Positions 45,692-57,529 of a DNA stretch of 64,000 bases are shown in pieces (the stretch's first letter is position 1; the number at the start of each line of letters is the position of its first letter). Made by a program: the position numbers and the translations under genes. Source of the stretch: Asterias rubens. Taxonomy: Eukaryota > Echinodermata > Asteroidea > Forcipulatida > Asteriidae. The notes under the pieces were generated by a model. That model was not told the DNA's origin and made no database searches. It worked only from the letters and a program-made list of their open reading frames with translations. The stretch is from positions 16,205,195-16,269,194 of the forward strand of contig NC_047068.1 in the NCBI RefSeq assembly GCF_902459465.1, written 5' to 3'.

Positions 45692-48170
45692 ACATGGTAG
45701 TTTGGCTGGTAAGCAACATTTTATTGTCCTTATACATGTGTAGCTACTTTTTGTGCTGGATCAGCTCTAGGAAATTGGGCCCTTGTCTTAAAAGATTAAG
45801 CAATTTAAGATTTGAAATAGCCAGGTTATGGGGGTCTTTGGGGAAAAACCAAACGAATCATTGTATTGGTAAAAGTTCTTTTGAAACGTGTTTTTTTTTT
45901 AGTGGGTAGGGGAGTAAAAGGATTTTTTGGGGTGAGATACGCGAAGATTGAATTCAGTTTGAGTGTGTGAATAACTCAACTTGAATTGTCTAATTTGCAA
46001 TCCCTCCATCTGTCCATGGTATTGCCTGCCTTTGCTTGAATTTGATAGTCGAATTTGATATTTGGATTCTGACTAGTCGGGATGGATTTAGACTTGTTGT
46101 CGGCAGAGTTTTCTGGGGTCTTGGCCAAGCAAAGTAGATACATGTAGGCTCAAACTTGGTGCTTCATTTTTACATGAATTGTTCAAACAATGCTTGATTT
46201 ATCAGGAAATGTGTTACAAATGGCTTGTTTTTCTAATTTTGTCTCTGCACTCTTTGTAATTTAGGGTTTTCATTATTTAACAAAAGGTTTCCAATTAGGG
46301 ATTCCATTGTTTAAAAAGGTTTCCAATTAGGGATTCCGTTGTTTAAAAAGGTTTCCAATTAGGGATTCTATATCATAACTTAAACTGTGCAATATGGTGG
46401 GGGGGGGGGGGGGGATATGCTGGCCGTCTTTCACAATGCTTTTAAATATATTTATTGTCCATTTTTGCCAGGGTGTATTGATTGCAATGTGAAGAAGATA
46501 CTGGAAACATTTGTATTAATATTACTGTAAGAAGTTTTTAACTGTATTTTTTGTAAATATTCTATAGGAGAAGTTTTGCAAGTCGCAAGACTTGCTACCT
46601 TTGAATGATTGGACTTTTTGGCGCCATCTTTGTCCGTTTCTGTTCCCTGGTTGTTCGTGGAACAAACTGATGGCAGTGTCATTAGATTTGAATGAAGTCT
46701 GGTACAATGACTTACTTATTCACAAGTTACCACTTAATGTCAAATGGTTGATGTCAAATGGTTCAGAGCAAGCTTTTTGTATAGTAACCTCTAGATGAAA
46801 AAAACCTTTGTGATTGGTAGATTGATGACGTCAGCATATTATTTTGCTACATATACGCACAAAAGAAACAAGGTGAACAAAAACAAGTAGCTTACTAAAA
46901 TGGTAGCGCGTCCATTGTATGATGACTCACTCGCAGTCTGTGGGTTACATTTCCATGGGTAGAGGTAAAGTTTTTATTGAATCTACCAACGCATACGTAT
47001 TTTTTGTGGCACAGTATGTAGTTTAGGGCTTTAAGGTGGTTGTTCTTAAACTCCGCAGAAAGATCTGGAAGGGGCAGATATTTGTAAATTTTGGTTTAAA
47101 TTCAATAACTTGGAATAATTGAACTCATTTCCAGGAAGGAGTGAATGAATTAACTTCATTTTTACACAGTGTAGGATTGGAGGCTTTTGTTGGCGGTTTG
47201 TTGTAGAACCATGTGAGTTGTGGCATTGTTAGTTTTGAAGTAACAAATGTTGTAAGACCCCATTGATTGATATTTTGTAAATGTAGTAAGTAAATGGCCA
47301 ATTCCATTTTATTGAGATAGTTCTCATAATTTTTGTGCAAAACTTGCGTACCAGCTTAATAACATACATTTACAGCCTCAGGTTTTTTAAATGGAAACTT
47401 TTCCAAACCATGTCCACCACCTTGATGAGGAACTAAATGCAATTTGTATATTAATTGTAAAACTAATATTTCCACAATTTTTACGAAAACGAAGTTGGTT
47501 ATACTTAATTGATAATTAGTAATTGTGTACTTTATAAAAATGTCTGGGGTATTTTTTGTTGGGCCGTGTACCAACTGTTTCACTTGGTCCGCCACATTGA
47601 ATCAGTTTTTTGTTGAGGCTACAAAATAAACCTTCAGTAGTGGTGTTAGTCACATTACATGTATAAAGTTTAAAATGTTAGATTTTTATCGAGTAACACT
47701 AACAGAGTATTTTCCAAATAACAGTAAAGTTTAGGATGTATACAACTGAAGGAATTATCTGGTCATGTGATGTGTGTTCTGCCAATCAAATGAATGGATC
47801 TGTAAATGAGTAAACATTACACAAACACCTGGCTCCAACATCAAACGGAGTCAAATTAACTTGAGTCAATTTACTGGTACATTCATTATTTGGTAATGCT
47901 GCTTACCAGCTTCTGACTCAAGTTCATTTTGGCTGGTTGATATAAAATTGCGAAGCCAGAATACTCATTCAACTTAAGCCTGTATTTGTTTTCACTCGTT
48001 TTCGAGAGCATGGTATTCCGATTCTAAATATTGCATGTGATTTCTTTATATAAAATAATATTAAACTCATAGTGTTGGCAAAACATATAGAAAAACCAAT
48101 GTTTCCTGTCCAGTTTTGCTTAGCAGAAAATTATTCAGCAACACTTTCTCCTTACTAAAGCAGCTGTATG
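45692..48170. other. Intergenic region with a small tandem repeat, no gene seen
   Basis: 46265-46370 is a 32-bp tandem repeat of about three copies ('aaggtttccaattagggatt' at 46284, 46316 and 46348). A G run lies at 46398-46414. The rest is AT-rich with no supported ORF. Confidence 0.55.
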
Positions 48171-48177
48171 CCTAGCC

Positions 48178-48322
48178 GTCGATTTCACAAAACTCTTCTT
48201 AACTTAAGACTAGTCTTAGGACTTAGGACGAGTCCCAACCCTGCACTGTAGCATGCAGACCTTAAGATTAATCCTAAGTTAAGACGAGTTACTCGTCCTA
48301 ACTCTTTGTGAAATCGACGACA
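48178..48322. mobile_element. Diverged copy of the TAGGAC foldback element
   Basis: Ends 'cgtcgatttcacaaa' and 'tttgtgaaatcgacg' are inverted; the interior has 'cttaagactagtctta' and 'ttactcgtcctaac'. Confidence 0.82.
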
Positions 48323-49123
48323 GGTCTCACAACACAGTATCTGTGACAGACGTAGGTTTTAAAATAAAACCTTGAGTAAACGGACTATAAATCAAGTCAA
48401 ATTCCGGAAAAGTTGTTCATAATACTGGCCTTCATTTATTTTTTTAACAAAAATTCCAAACACTTCACATTCCAGAATGTACAATTTTAGCTTTTATTCT
48501 TGTGAAGAATATATATATATATCCATTTAGCTATAAAACTGTGTACATAAATATGCCAAACGAGGACCAATAACAGTATACAAGTTGTTTTGACAAGAAA
48601 TTGAGCAAAGTGTTAACTTATTTAAATAATTGATGATATGTAGAATAGACTGAAGAATGATGTTGGTTTATGGTTCGGTAGGAATGAAAAAAAAGTCAGT
48701 GAAATGGTCAAACAAAAGTAGCCTGGGATATACAGCTGGACAAGTTCTTTTAACCTCCCGGTTTTGGGGCAGTACATAAAAGGACAAGTTCTTGGTTTTA
48801 ATTCTTACTTCACCCAAACCAAACTATTGTCCTTTGTATTGACCCAATTCACCTGACTTAATCATCACTGCAATAATCTTGGTTGCACCATTTTAAGAGC
48901 ACTATTGAGTTTAGTGTGCATTTTAGGCTACACATCCGGCTTACCATAATTTGTAAGTACAATTTGACACCAAATGGTGAGAGTGGCAGACAATAGTCTT
49001 GTGTGATGTTAGTGCAAGGAGGTAAACTGATATGAACGGTAGGTCCTAATTGTCCAATAACATCAATGAAGTAATAGTATTATCAAACAATCAACTGATC
49101 ATTTAACTGATATGATTTGTAAT
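48323..49123. other. Intergenic, possible PSMD10 3' UTR end
   Basis: TTTATT (AATAAA on the minus strand) occurs near 48434 and 48494 and could serve a long PSMD10 3' UTR. No ORF supported. Confidence 0.35.
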
Positions 49124-49329
49124 CAATAGACCGATCCATTAAGGTCCAACCCATTGCGTATTGACCAATCACAACCCATTGTACAACCAAAAGTCTGACA
49201 AATAAAGTCTGACATGCGTGCGTGTATGCTTGGCATGCGCGACAGGACTGTGCAGAATGGCATTGGAGAGACTCATGTGTTCTGGCTCACATGTGCTCCG
49301 TGGGCGGAGCCTACTGGATCGGTCTATTG
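49124..49329. mobile_element. Miniature element with perfect 15-bp terminal inverted repeats
   Basis: CAATAGACCGATCCA at the left is the exact inverse of the right end at 49315-49329. The interior includes GC-rich 'catgcgcgacagg' and 'gtgggcggagcc' (a GC-box-like word). A target duplication is not clear. Confidence 0.8.
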
Positions 49330-50069
49330 ACCAATGGTATCATTGAAGTAATTGTATTACCAATATATCAATTCTTCAATAACTCATATTGACAAGCTTG
49401 AATCAGACCTACATGTATGGACATGGTTTCTTCACTACAACCCAATAACCATACAATGTGTTAAAAAGTGTCTATGTTCGAATGACAACTTTTGAAACAT
49501 CTCAACACGATTACAAAGAGCAACATTCATTTGAGCCAATCTGCATTTGTGTATTATTCAAGTTTTTTCGTGCCAGGAGTTGGGAGAGTGACAGATAAAT
49601 AGCAGGCATGTGATTTCTCAGGGTTTTCTCAAAATCTCTTCTTTAAAAATTGTTGTTGAAATAAGCATTTAGTCACCAAAGGGAGAATGAAATTGTGTCT
49701 ATACATTTTGTACCTGTAATGTTTTAGTAATGCATCGAGTCTATACACCTCCTGAATTGTAACATCTGGAAAGTTCTTGGTCTAGAATAAGGGAAAACCA
49801 GGCCAGCCTTCAGCTGTTTTTCAAGAATGTTCACATTTGTCAAATCACATCCCTTGCATGGTCCATAGCGTCGAGGCTGAATAGCTTTTAGCATTAGAGC
49901 AGCGTCAATTTAAAAAACCTTGGCACAGTGTTCAACATCAACTCAACAGTCAAACTGGCTTTAACATTGTTTTTCTCAAACACCAAAGCCACACCTCGGA
50001 AACCTAATCCGTACTATGGTCATGCTCTGCATACAGAATACCATGATCAGAAGATGAGCGAGAATATCT
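49330..50069. other. Region downstream of the PSMD10 stop; no separate gene seen
   Basis: AT-rich sequence, probably partly PSMD10 3' UTR. No supported ORF on either strand. Confidence 0.4.
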
Positions 50070-50445
50070 TCATTCTTTAAGCCTGGACAACGTACTCGCC
50101 AGTCCAACCTGAGCAAGATCTAACGGCGTCTGCTCCTCCTGAAAACAAATGAGACACAGACAAAATGAGAGATTTGATTTGCTTGCTGCGATATGGCTAT
50201 GTCCAATTACGGGGACTTTGGCAGATATTTTTGTGCTAAGAAAATTTCTGTGCTTGACCTGAGAGGACACACTTACATGCAACACACAAAAATTCTTATA
50301 GAAAAACAGTGTTGGGCTTATGAAAACTAGCTTATATTTGCTTTTATGTTATTGTGGGCATTTTTTAAATTTTGTGCTGTTATACATATTTTTGTACATT
50401 TTGAGTTGTTCTGGTCGAATATACATGTATAACAATAATAATAAC

Positions 50446-50499
<54 letters not shown>

Positions 50500-50830
50500 A
50501 CAGGATAATAATTAGCTTCGAAGGAGATGGAAAAGATCGAGAAGTACCAGGACCTGGCCAGGGAACTTCGTAAGATTTGGCAGGTAAAGGTAAAAGTAGT
50601 CCCCGTGGTGGTTGGAGCACTTGGCACCATTCCCAAAGCACTGGGGAAACATCTAGATGAAATAGGGACAAATGTGAGGGTAGATCTATTACAGAAGGCA
50701 GCGCTTTTGGGAACAGCGAGGATCCTGAGAAAGACCCTTGAGATCTAAGGCTACGGGACGTAGCCCGGCTCGAGGAGTTACCGGCACAAAGGAAAATGAG
50801 ATCTTTCTTTTGCATGCTGTGATAAAATGA

Positions 50831-50881
<51 letters not shown>

Positions 50882-53800
50882 TTACAAAATAAATTTTCTA
50901 ATGTCCAGAAATTAATCCAGCACGGCAAATAAACAAAGAATTTCTGCTTAATAGCTTTATGATATTGAGCCCACTCTACAGTAACTTTTGTTAAGTATGG
51001 CGAAAATTCTCTCAAAATAAACTTCATCTGAGATACAGCATCTTATTTTTAAAAGGGCCTGCAGCAGATTTTACGAACCGCCAGGATTAATTCTATCTCG
51101 AGTTAGGACGAGTAACCCGCCTGAGTAGCGCGTCCTAACTTAGAATAGGTTCAATGTGTCATAACGTCTTCGGATACGGAACTGAACCCGTCCTAAGTCC
51201 TAAGATTAATCCTAAGTTGGGAGAGTTTGGTGAAATCGACGGCTGCATCCATCCGGACACCCTTTGGGGTGACTGACACCTGTTACATCAGCGGTTAATA
51301 CTCACTTTGTTGGTTATGTGTAATGAAGCACCATGCTGAACTAGTACGGTAGCTTCTTTCACTCTGTCTTCCTCACACGCCATGTGTCTGTCAAGGTAGA
51401 CACAAATAATAATAATAATAATAATAATTTATTGAACTTATTACTGCGCTCTCTCCAGGACCAGCCTGTTTGAGAGCGCATAAAAATTAATTATAAAGTC
51501 AGCTTAAACATGTTAAACTAATGAGATTCAACAAAGTAAACCAATTTCATTTTGAAGTGCACATTGTACAGTGGCTTGTTACATAGCACTTAAATCCATC
51601 ATTCCCTGGCGCTCAAGGCACTTTAACATTCAGTATTTACCTGCAAGGTATGTGGGACTATGTTTAAAGTGATGAGGCCTATTCTTTTTAACATGGCACC
51701 ATGTAATGGTTTACAAGGTGCTGTGGTGCAATATGCAGCCAATCAAACCATAAACATCAGGGCGAAACCCTTCTCTTTTTTTGATAAGGGTGTGTTATTT
51801 TACATTCAATACACAGCACACCAGACCCATGGCTTTATGTCCCATCCCAAGGACGCAGCAATAATGGTTAAGTATCTTGCTTGAGGACATAAGTGTCACG
51901 ACCCGGACTCCAGCCTACAGTACACCCTGCTGAACAGATACAACAGAGCTGGAGTCTGGTGCTCTTATCCGCTTGGTACACGAAACGCTACTTGCAATAC
52001 CAGTGGTTAACGCATTTAAGTTCATAAACATGTACAACCTTCAACCATTGAATGGTTGATCAACCCCTCAAACACTGGAGAGTAGGAGGGTTAATCCATT
52101 GAATAAACTCACAGTGCTGTATTTCCCACACAGTCCTGTTGATCCAGTCGGCAGTTGTAGTTTAGTAAGAGTTTGACAATCTCCAGATTTCCCTTTGAGG
52201 CTGCTCTGTGCATGGGGGTCGCCCCTACCCGTTCCGCTATGTTAGTATCGGCACCATGCTCAAGTAGAATCTCAGCGACCTAAGTAATCAATATCATGTT
52301 AATAAATTAATGATAATACGTAGTTCTTTTAAAGCACCTATCCAAAGGATATCTTCAGGTGTGCAGAGCTGTGCATAGAATTCTAAGACCCATTATACAT
52401 ACTTTTATTCATGTAGCACTTTGCAAGGGTTTACAAGGTGCTGTGGCAAAAACTTAACGCAGCCAACCATGCCAGAAACTCGAGGACAAACCTCTTCTCT
52501 TAACACTACTGGGTTTCTTTAATGTGTATAACACAATACACGGGATATACAGCTTTACTGCCCATCGAAAAGAAGAAACATTAACAATAATGGTGTCTTT
52601 CTGAGGGAGAACCTCAAACGCTGGAATGGTAGGAAAGTTCTAATTGGAACGAAGTATGTAGACTTTTGAATATCTGATAGACAGATACATTGAGTTGTTC
52701 AGTCACAAGTTACCACTTGAACTTGAATTCCTTGAAACTTGGCCCTAGCCTGGGGAGGGATTTCACAAAGAGTTAGGACTAGTCTTATTTCGAGTTAGGA
52801 TGAGTTACTCGTCGACGATTGTCCTAACTTAGGACTAGCCTTAAGTTTTAAATATCTCCTAGCTTAACTCTTTGTGAAATTGACCCCCGGTCCCCTATGC
52901 AAGTATTAGCTAAAGAGGTTTTGTTGTGAAGGCTCTCTTTCTTCAGCTGCGCCACGCATCTGAAACTCTCTGGCATTTAATCTTAGATCTGGTCTTTGCA
53001 CCACAAAATTCAAATATCTTCTCAAAACCCATCACATGTCACAGGTTTTCAAGGATTTATTTTTGTGTGTCTATTTTCTTTCATATTCTTTTTTGGTTTC
53101 ACAGTGCCTTAAACACCCAGCAGGGTGGATATGTGCAAAAGTCTTTGTTATAATGTATTATTATTACATACTAACTTTCTGCCTGTCCCTGGATGCGGCA
53201 TAGTGTAACGGTGTCTGACCTGTACTATTGGCCGAGTTGACCTCTGCCCCCTTGCTGACTAAAACAGTCACAATGTCTTCTTGGCCGACAGAGGCGGCAA
53301 TGTGAAGTGGTGTCCAGTTACTCTGTGGAATAAAGAAAGTGAACACTTATATGGGGGGAGTTTTTTTTTTTTTGAAAAGGTTAAGTACCACAACGGTAGT
53401 ACTCACCAGTAAACATTGTTCATGTGACCTGTACTGACCAACTAAAAAAATCTCACATTAACTATCATTTGTTAAACTTAAATTTACCAACTTCTAGATT
53501 CATTATTGTTTAAGTGCAAACAAAAGTACTGAAAGTGATGTCAGGTTTGTTTTTGCCATCCTGTTATTGTATTTCTATAATTCAATTTATGAAGTACATT
53601 TTTCACAGCTTTTAACAAAAGCTATTAATTTGGTATGAAACACTTGCTCTTCTTGTTTGATTTCCCCCCCCCCCCAAACAAAAAAAGGTTTTAAAAATCA
53701 ATAAGACAGTCTCTGGATACAAACTACCAGGCCTTGAACTTTGTTCTTGAAGGTAGGGGCACATCAATTTTCCTCTGGTTAGGGGCATTCTATGTGGAGA

Positions 53801-55308
53801 TAACAAATTTGTATTGGTACTTTCTGCAAAGGGAGCCACAGCAATTATTGTGGGTGACTAGGTGGGTTATTTCAAAGCCTGAGAGTCACAGTTATTTTTT
53901 CCAGCCTCTCAGATCCAATGTTGACAAATAGTATTTTGTCTGAGACAAGGAGATGTCACTGTCAGCTGATCGATTTGCAACTTACATCATCTCTGATGTT
54001 AACATTGACAGCTGGTTTCAGCTCCAGGATATACCGAACAACATCAATGCGTTTCCCTGATGCAGCCCAGTGAAGTGCTGTTCTCTCACTCTGTACATTA
54101 AAAATAATTTATAAAGACATACTTACAATCAAATACATGTAGTCGTCTTGACATTCAAATGAAGTGAGATGATCATTCTGAGTTTATGAGTTATTGCAAT
54201 GCAAACTTGTTGTACAAAAATCAAGTATTGCAAATTAAGTTTCATCAACAAGGCAATTAGTAGAAGACTACTGTATATGAAAAGATGCCAAATTCAACTG
54301 CCACATTTCAGTATTCACAAACCCGTTGTCAATTAGTTGCGATAACGTAACCGTCCTGCCGATGGCGGCAGTAGGGTTACGTTATCGCAACTAGTTGTCA
54401 ATGTCTTTTAATTTATCCATTTAGACCATGTAACTGGGGCGCTAGATTCCTTTTTTCAAAATGTTTACATTCGGTCATATATGGTCAAAACTTTGAAGAA
54501 AAAAAATCTAGCGCCCCAGTTACTACTGGGTCTAGTTTCCAGTCATATCTATGGACACTCACTCTAACGATCACACTCGCCCTCTCGTGGTGACAGCATG
54601 CACCTCAGGTCACCCCAAGCCCAAGCATGCCAAGTGACCCACTCCACAAGCGGGGCACTGGGGGCTGACCCTGGTGAGCCCCGTCAAAGCTATTCGAACC
54701 TACTCGGGCAGACTGGGGTCGACCCAGGGAAGCTAAACGAACGCACCCAGAGATTAGCCAAACGCACCCAGAGATTAACCAGCAAAATATAAAAAAACTA
54801 AAAGTATGGGGCCACCACTTTTTTATTCGAAAAAAAATAATATAGTATCTAATCTACCTGATTGATATATCCCTTTTTGTAAAAATGAGTGAAAAAGTGG
54901 TGGCGCCATACGGAAAGTTATCCAATTTTTCATCCCCAATAAATCACATGCACAGCAGGTAAACATTACAATAAAAAAAATAACTAGTTTTTACCAGGAG
55001 ATCCAAAAAGAACTTAAAGAGGAAAACTTTCCATATGGCGCCACCACTTTTTCACAAATTTTTACAAAAAGGGATATCTCATTGAAGTAAATTAGATACT
55101 ATATCATTTCATATCGAATGAAAAAGTGGTGGCGCCACCACAAGTCATACGGACACTTTTCCTGAATCCGCCGGCCGGGAAGTAATTTTACAACAATTTC
55201 TTTTACCTTATCCAATTTATTGATAATGCTCTTGTCGGCTTCAACTTGTTCCGTCAATGCCCGAAGATCTCCTTCGTATGCTAAACGACAAATCTCTAAA
55301 TCTGACAT
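50070..55308 (-). CDS. PSMD10: 26S proteasome non-ATPase regulatory subunit 10 (gankyrin), six exons, complete
   Basis: Gankyrin is an ankyrin-repeat chaperone for assembly of the 19S proteasome base; it binds the RPT3 (PSMC4) ATPase C-terminal domain and in mammals also CDK4 and MDM2. Minus-strand exons: 55308-55207, 54090-53986, 53322-53176, 52279-52113, 51387-51306, 50138-50070. Every junction is GT-AG and in phase, and the product is 223 residues against 226 in human. It starts MSDLEICRLAYEGDL, then has ankyrin units: SERTALHWAASG, SNWTPLHIAASVGQEDIV, TGQTPLHYAASRD, GATPMHRAASKGNLEIV, GNTALHMACEEDRV, and the closing EEQTPLDLAQVGLA. Seven repeats of ~33 residues are expected and all fit. 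The exon 2/3 boundary falls where the human protein reads DDAGW. The ATG at 55308 is the only start matching family length. Introns hold a LINE fragment, SINEs and foldback elements. Confidence 0.96.
50430..50495. repeat. (AAT)n microsatellite
   Basis: About 20 AAT repeats directly left of the LINE fragment. A second AAT tract (50831-50882) lies directly right of it. Confidence 0.95.
50500..50885 (+). pseudogene. 5'-truncated non-LTR retrotransposon, C-terminal fragment of its polyprotein
   Basis: An open stretch at 50527-50748 encodes KIEKYQDLARELRKIWQ, then VVPVVVGALGTIPKALGKHL, then LLQKAALLGTARILRKTLE and a stop. This GALG...LLGTARILR pattern is a common C-terminal block of invertebrate and fish LINE polyproteins; I cannot place the clade securely. 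About 70 bp of 3' UTR and an (AAT)n tail follow, as expected for a 5'-truncated LINE. It sits in PSMD10 intron 5, antisense to the gene. Confidence 0.8.
51080..51245. mobile_element. Diverged copy of the TAGGAC foldback element
   Basis: Contains 'gagttaggacgagtaac', 'gtcctaacttag', 'cctaagattaatcctaag' and the end 'gtgaaatcgacgg'. The left end is eroded. It lies in PSMD10 intron 5, about 60 bp from exon 5. Confidence 0.75.
51690..51985 (-). mobile_element. tRNA-derived SINE (family 1-like head, different body), minus strand
   Basis: The reverse strand has a tRNA-like head ('agcggataagagcaccagac', 'ggtcgtgacacttatgtcc') followed by 'caagcaagatacttaacc' and a body ending 'agcaccttgtaaacc'. The body end recurs at 52405-52590, so this is a second SINE family sharing the head. 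Confidence 0.75.
52405..52590 (-). mobile_element. SINE body fragment
   Basis: Shares 'gtttacaaggtgctgtgg' and the following layout with 51710-51880; the tRNA-like head is missing. Confidence 0.65.
52765..52888. mobile_element. Diverged copy of the TAGGAC foldback element
   Basis: Ends 'gatttcacaaagagtta' and 'taactctttgtgaaat' are inverted; the interior has 'taggactagtctt' and 'cttaggactag'. In PSMD10 intron 3. Confidence 0.85.
54335..54392. repeat. Nested perfect hairpin
   Basis: An 18-bp perfect stem AGTTGCGATAACGTAACC (54335-54352) pairs with 54375-54392. Inside the loop a second stem CTGCCG/CGGCAG (54356-54361, 54366-54371) leaves only a 4-base loop. Weaker arms extend outward (ttgtcaat / attgacaa). 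Probably a tiny foldback element in PSMD10 intron 1. Confidence 0.88.
54431..54522. repeat. Inverted repeat with 18-bp perfect stem
   Basis: TAACTGGGGCGCTAGATT (54431-54448) is the inverse of 54505-54522, with a 56-base AT-rich loop. It lies 40 bp from the previous hairpin. Likely another foldback element. Confidence 0.85.
54800..54923. mobile_element. GGCGCC foldback element, copy 1
   Basis: Left end 'atggggccaccactttttt' and right end 'aaaaagtggtggcgccatac' are inverted, around an AT-rich centre containing 'tgatatatccctttttgtaa'. Member of a local family of five. Confidence 0.85.
55024..55164. mobile_element. GGCGCC foldback element, copy 2
   Basis: Reverse orientation to copy 1 (centre 'tttacaaaaagggatatct'). 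Its right end is about 45 bp from the PSMD10 exon 1 donor. Confidence 0.85.
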
Positions 55309-57016
55309 ACTTTAGGACAACTTTCAGACAATTTCTAAACAACAACAACAACAAGCACACGACGCAGTGTCAATGCGTAGGGCCAGAGAATGCAGAAGAC
55401 AAAATTAGAGGTAAATGATGCACCCCCAAAAAATTAAGACAAATGTGATTAATTCTTTTCAATTACCAATCATTAAATTACAACCAAACGGTAGAAAAAC
55501 TATATTATTAATAATAAACGTAATAAAATAAATAAAACCTTGCTTGTGGGTCTAAATAAATAAAATTTATATGCAATAAAAGAGCATATGCAAACCAAGG
55601 TAAATTATTAAAACATGTCCGCCAAATAGGATGAAATCATGAAATCCACAAGAGGGCGCACTTCTACTTTCATGACTTTCACACTGCAGCACCTTTTGCT
55701 CAATCCATCCCCTGATAGTTATTTTTTTCTGAATATCAAAAGAATGCATGCCACTTTGGTAGTGCTTTCCAATATGGTGATTTTTGTTTTCTCTGAATCG
55801 ATTTAGAAAATCCTTAAAAAAAAAACTGTAAAAAGTATCGTGAGATATTTTTCCATTATAACTTTCTCAAATCTGTAAAAAATTGCTATACTTAATTGAA
55901 TGTTCTCAATATTTGTTGTTAAAACAACCAACTGATCTAATATTATTAAACCTCTTTGGTTTGTAAAAATTTTCCAAACTTTATCCTATCTTTTTTTTCC
56001 TGATTTATTTTCTAATTGATCAAAATAAAGTTGTTTTTGAATAATTTTGGTTTTCCCAAGAAGTCGTCACTCGATCAGCAGAAAAAGGTCACCCAAACAA
56101 CTGAAGTCTGAAAGGGTAACAAAAGTTGTTGTCTTATTAAAATATCATTCTTTGCAATAAAAACATAAAACGAAAAATGTAGTGATCCTTTTTTCTCGGA
56201 TTTTAAAAGTTACTTTATTTAAGAATTGCTATTATGAAATTGAATGTTCTAAATTTATGGATAAGACAACCCACTCCCCTAATTAAATATCTCTTGTTTT
56301 CATGCGCCAAACGTTCCAATTTTTATCCACTTTTTTCCTTCTTTTTTTCTTCTTCTTTATTACAAAATAAGGTTGTTTTTTAATAGTTTTGGGTATCCCA
56401 AGAAGTGATAAAAGGTCTCAGAATTAGAAAAAAATAGTGGAGTCTGAAAGGAAAAATGTTGTTGTGAAATTAAAAACATCATTCTTTGCAATAAAAACAT
56501 AAAACGAAAAATGTATGATCCTTATTTCTCAGATCTTAAAATTTCCTTAAAAGTGAAGTAAATGCGCTTTTCAGAAAAGAAGTGGATGCGGCTGGGGGGG
56601 GGGGGGGCATATAATATTATGCAAAAGAATAATATAATAGATTAAAAAGTTATCTTGGCTGGTACTCTATTTATTATTATTTTGTGATAGCACGCAAACA
56701 AGGGTGCAAGGTACCAGTTTACTTTGACGGTTCCTCAACAACGCCTGCGCAGTACGTGACCTCAAACCATATCCAGGATCGAGAGGTCACTAGGTCCAGA
56801 AACTTGTGCCCACAACGGCGACGAAAATTCGCCCAAACTCTTGCTTTTGAACGTTTTTTACTCCACTGAACCTGCTGTCTGGCTGACATTGGACTCTTCC
56901 TTTCAACAGCTGTTAAATTTTTTAAGATTTCTCTCAACTTGGTATTGCTCAGCACTACACAGCAGCGTGTTTTGAATGGTAAGCATACTTCACTTGAAAG
57001 TTGAATACTCGATTTG
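55309..57016. other. PSMD10 upstream region; diverged 335-bp tandem duplication
   Basis: 55309-55420 is the probable 5' UTR and promoter. 55850-56210 is repeated in diverged form at 56216-56545: 'gcaataaaaacataaaacga' occurs in both, about 334 bp apart, with 'ttgaatgttct', 'cccaagaagt' and 'gtctgaaagg' in the same order. A G run lies near 56597. No supported ORF. Confidence 0.6.
55646..55659. promoter_or_regulatory. CTCF-like motif upstream of PSMD10
   Basis: CCACAAGAGGGCGC matches the CTCF core CCASYAGRKGGC with one mismatch, about 340 bp upstream of the PSMD10 ATG. Motif match only. Confidence 0.3.
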
Positions 57017-57149
57017 GAAAAGTTTCCGTATGGCGCCACCACTTTTTCATTCGATATGAAATAATATAGTATCTAATTTACCTCAAAGAGATATCCCTTT
57101 TTGTAAAAATGAGGGGGAAAAGTGGTGGCGCCATACGGAAAGTTATCCC
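57017..57149. mobile_element. GGCGCC foldback element, copy 3
   Basis: Ends 'tttccgtatggcgccacc' and 'ggtggcgccatacggaaa' are perfect inverted repeats. The centre is shared with the other copies. Confidence 0.9.
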
Positions 57150-57273
57150 TTGATTTGTTTGCGTTGCCGTTGTGTGTATGGTCGGACGAGAAATATAAAA
57201 TTGCCCACTTTTCGGACAGGCTTTTTTTGCAGGAGGTGCGCCAGTTCTACCTTCAGAGTCATAATAAAGGGGG

Positions 57274-57526
57274 AAAAGTTTCCGTATGGCGCCACCACTT
57301 TTTTATTCGAAATAAAATAATATAGTTGTCTAATTTACCTGATTGATATATCCCTTTTTGTAAAAATTAGTGAAAAAGTGGTGGCGCCATACGAAAAGTT
57401 TCCGTATGGCGCCACCACTTTTTTATTCGAAATAAAATAATATAGTTGTCTAATTTACCTGATTGATATATCCCTTTTTGTAAAAATTAGTGAAAAAGTG
57501 GTGGCGCCATACGGAAAGTTATCCGT
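57274..57526. mobile_element. GGCGCC foldback element, copies 4 and 5 in tandem
   Basis: Two almost identical copies repeat at an exact 120-bp period (tccgtatggc at 57281 and 57401), sharing the boundary. A sixth, eroded end (cccgtatggcgccac) lies near 57617. Confidence 0.9.
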
Positions 57527-57529
57527 GAC

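Noticed and set aside
50320..50815. Poly-Asn and poly-Tyr/Leu frames
   Set aside because: Direct translation of the (AAT)n microsatellites.
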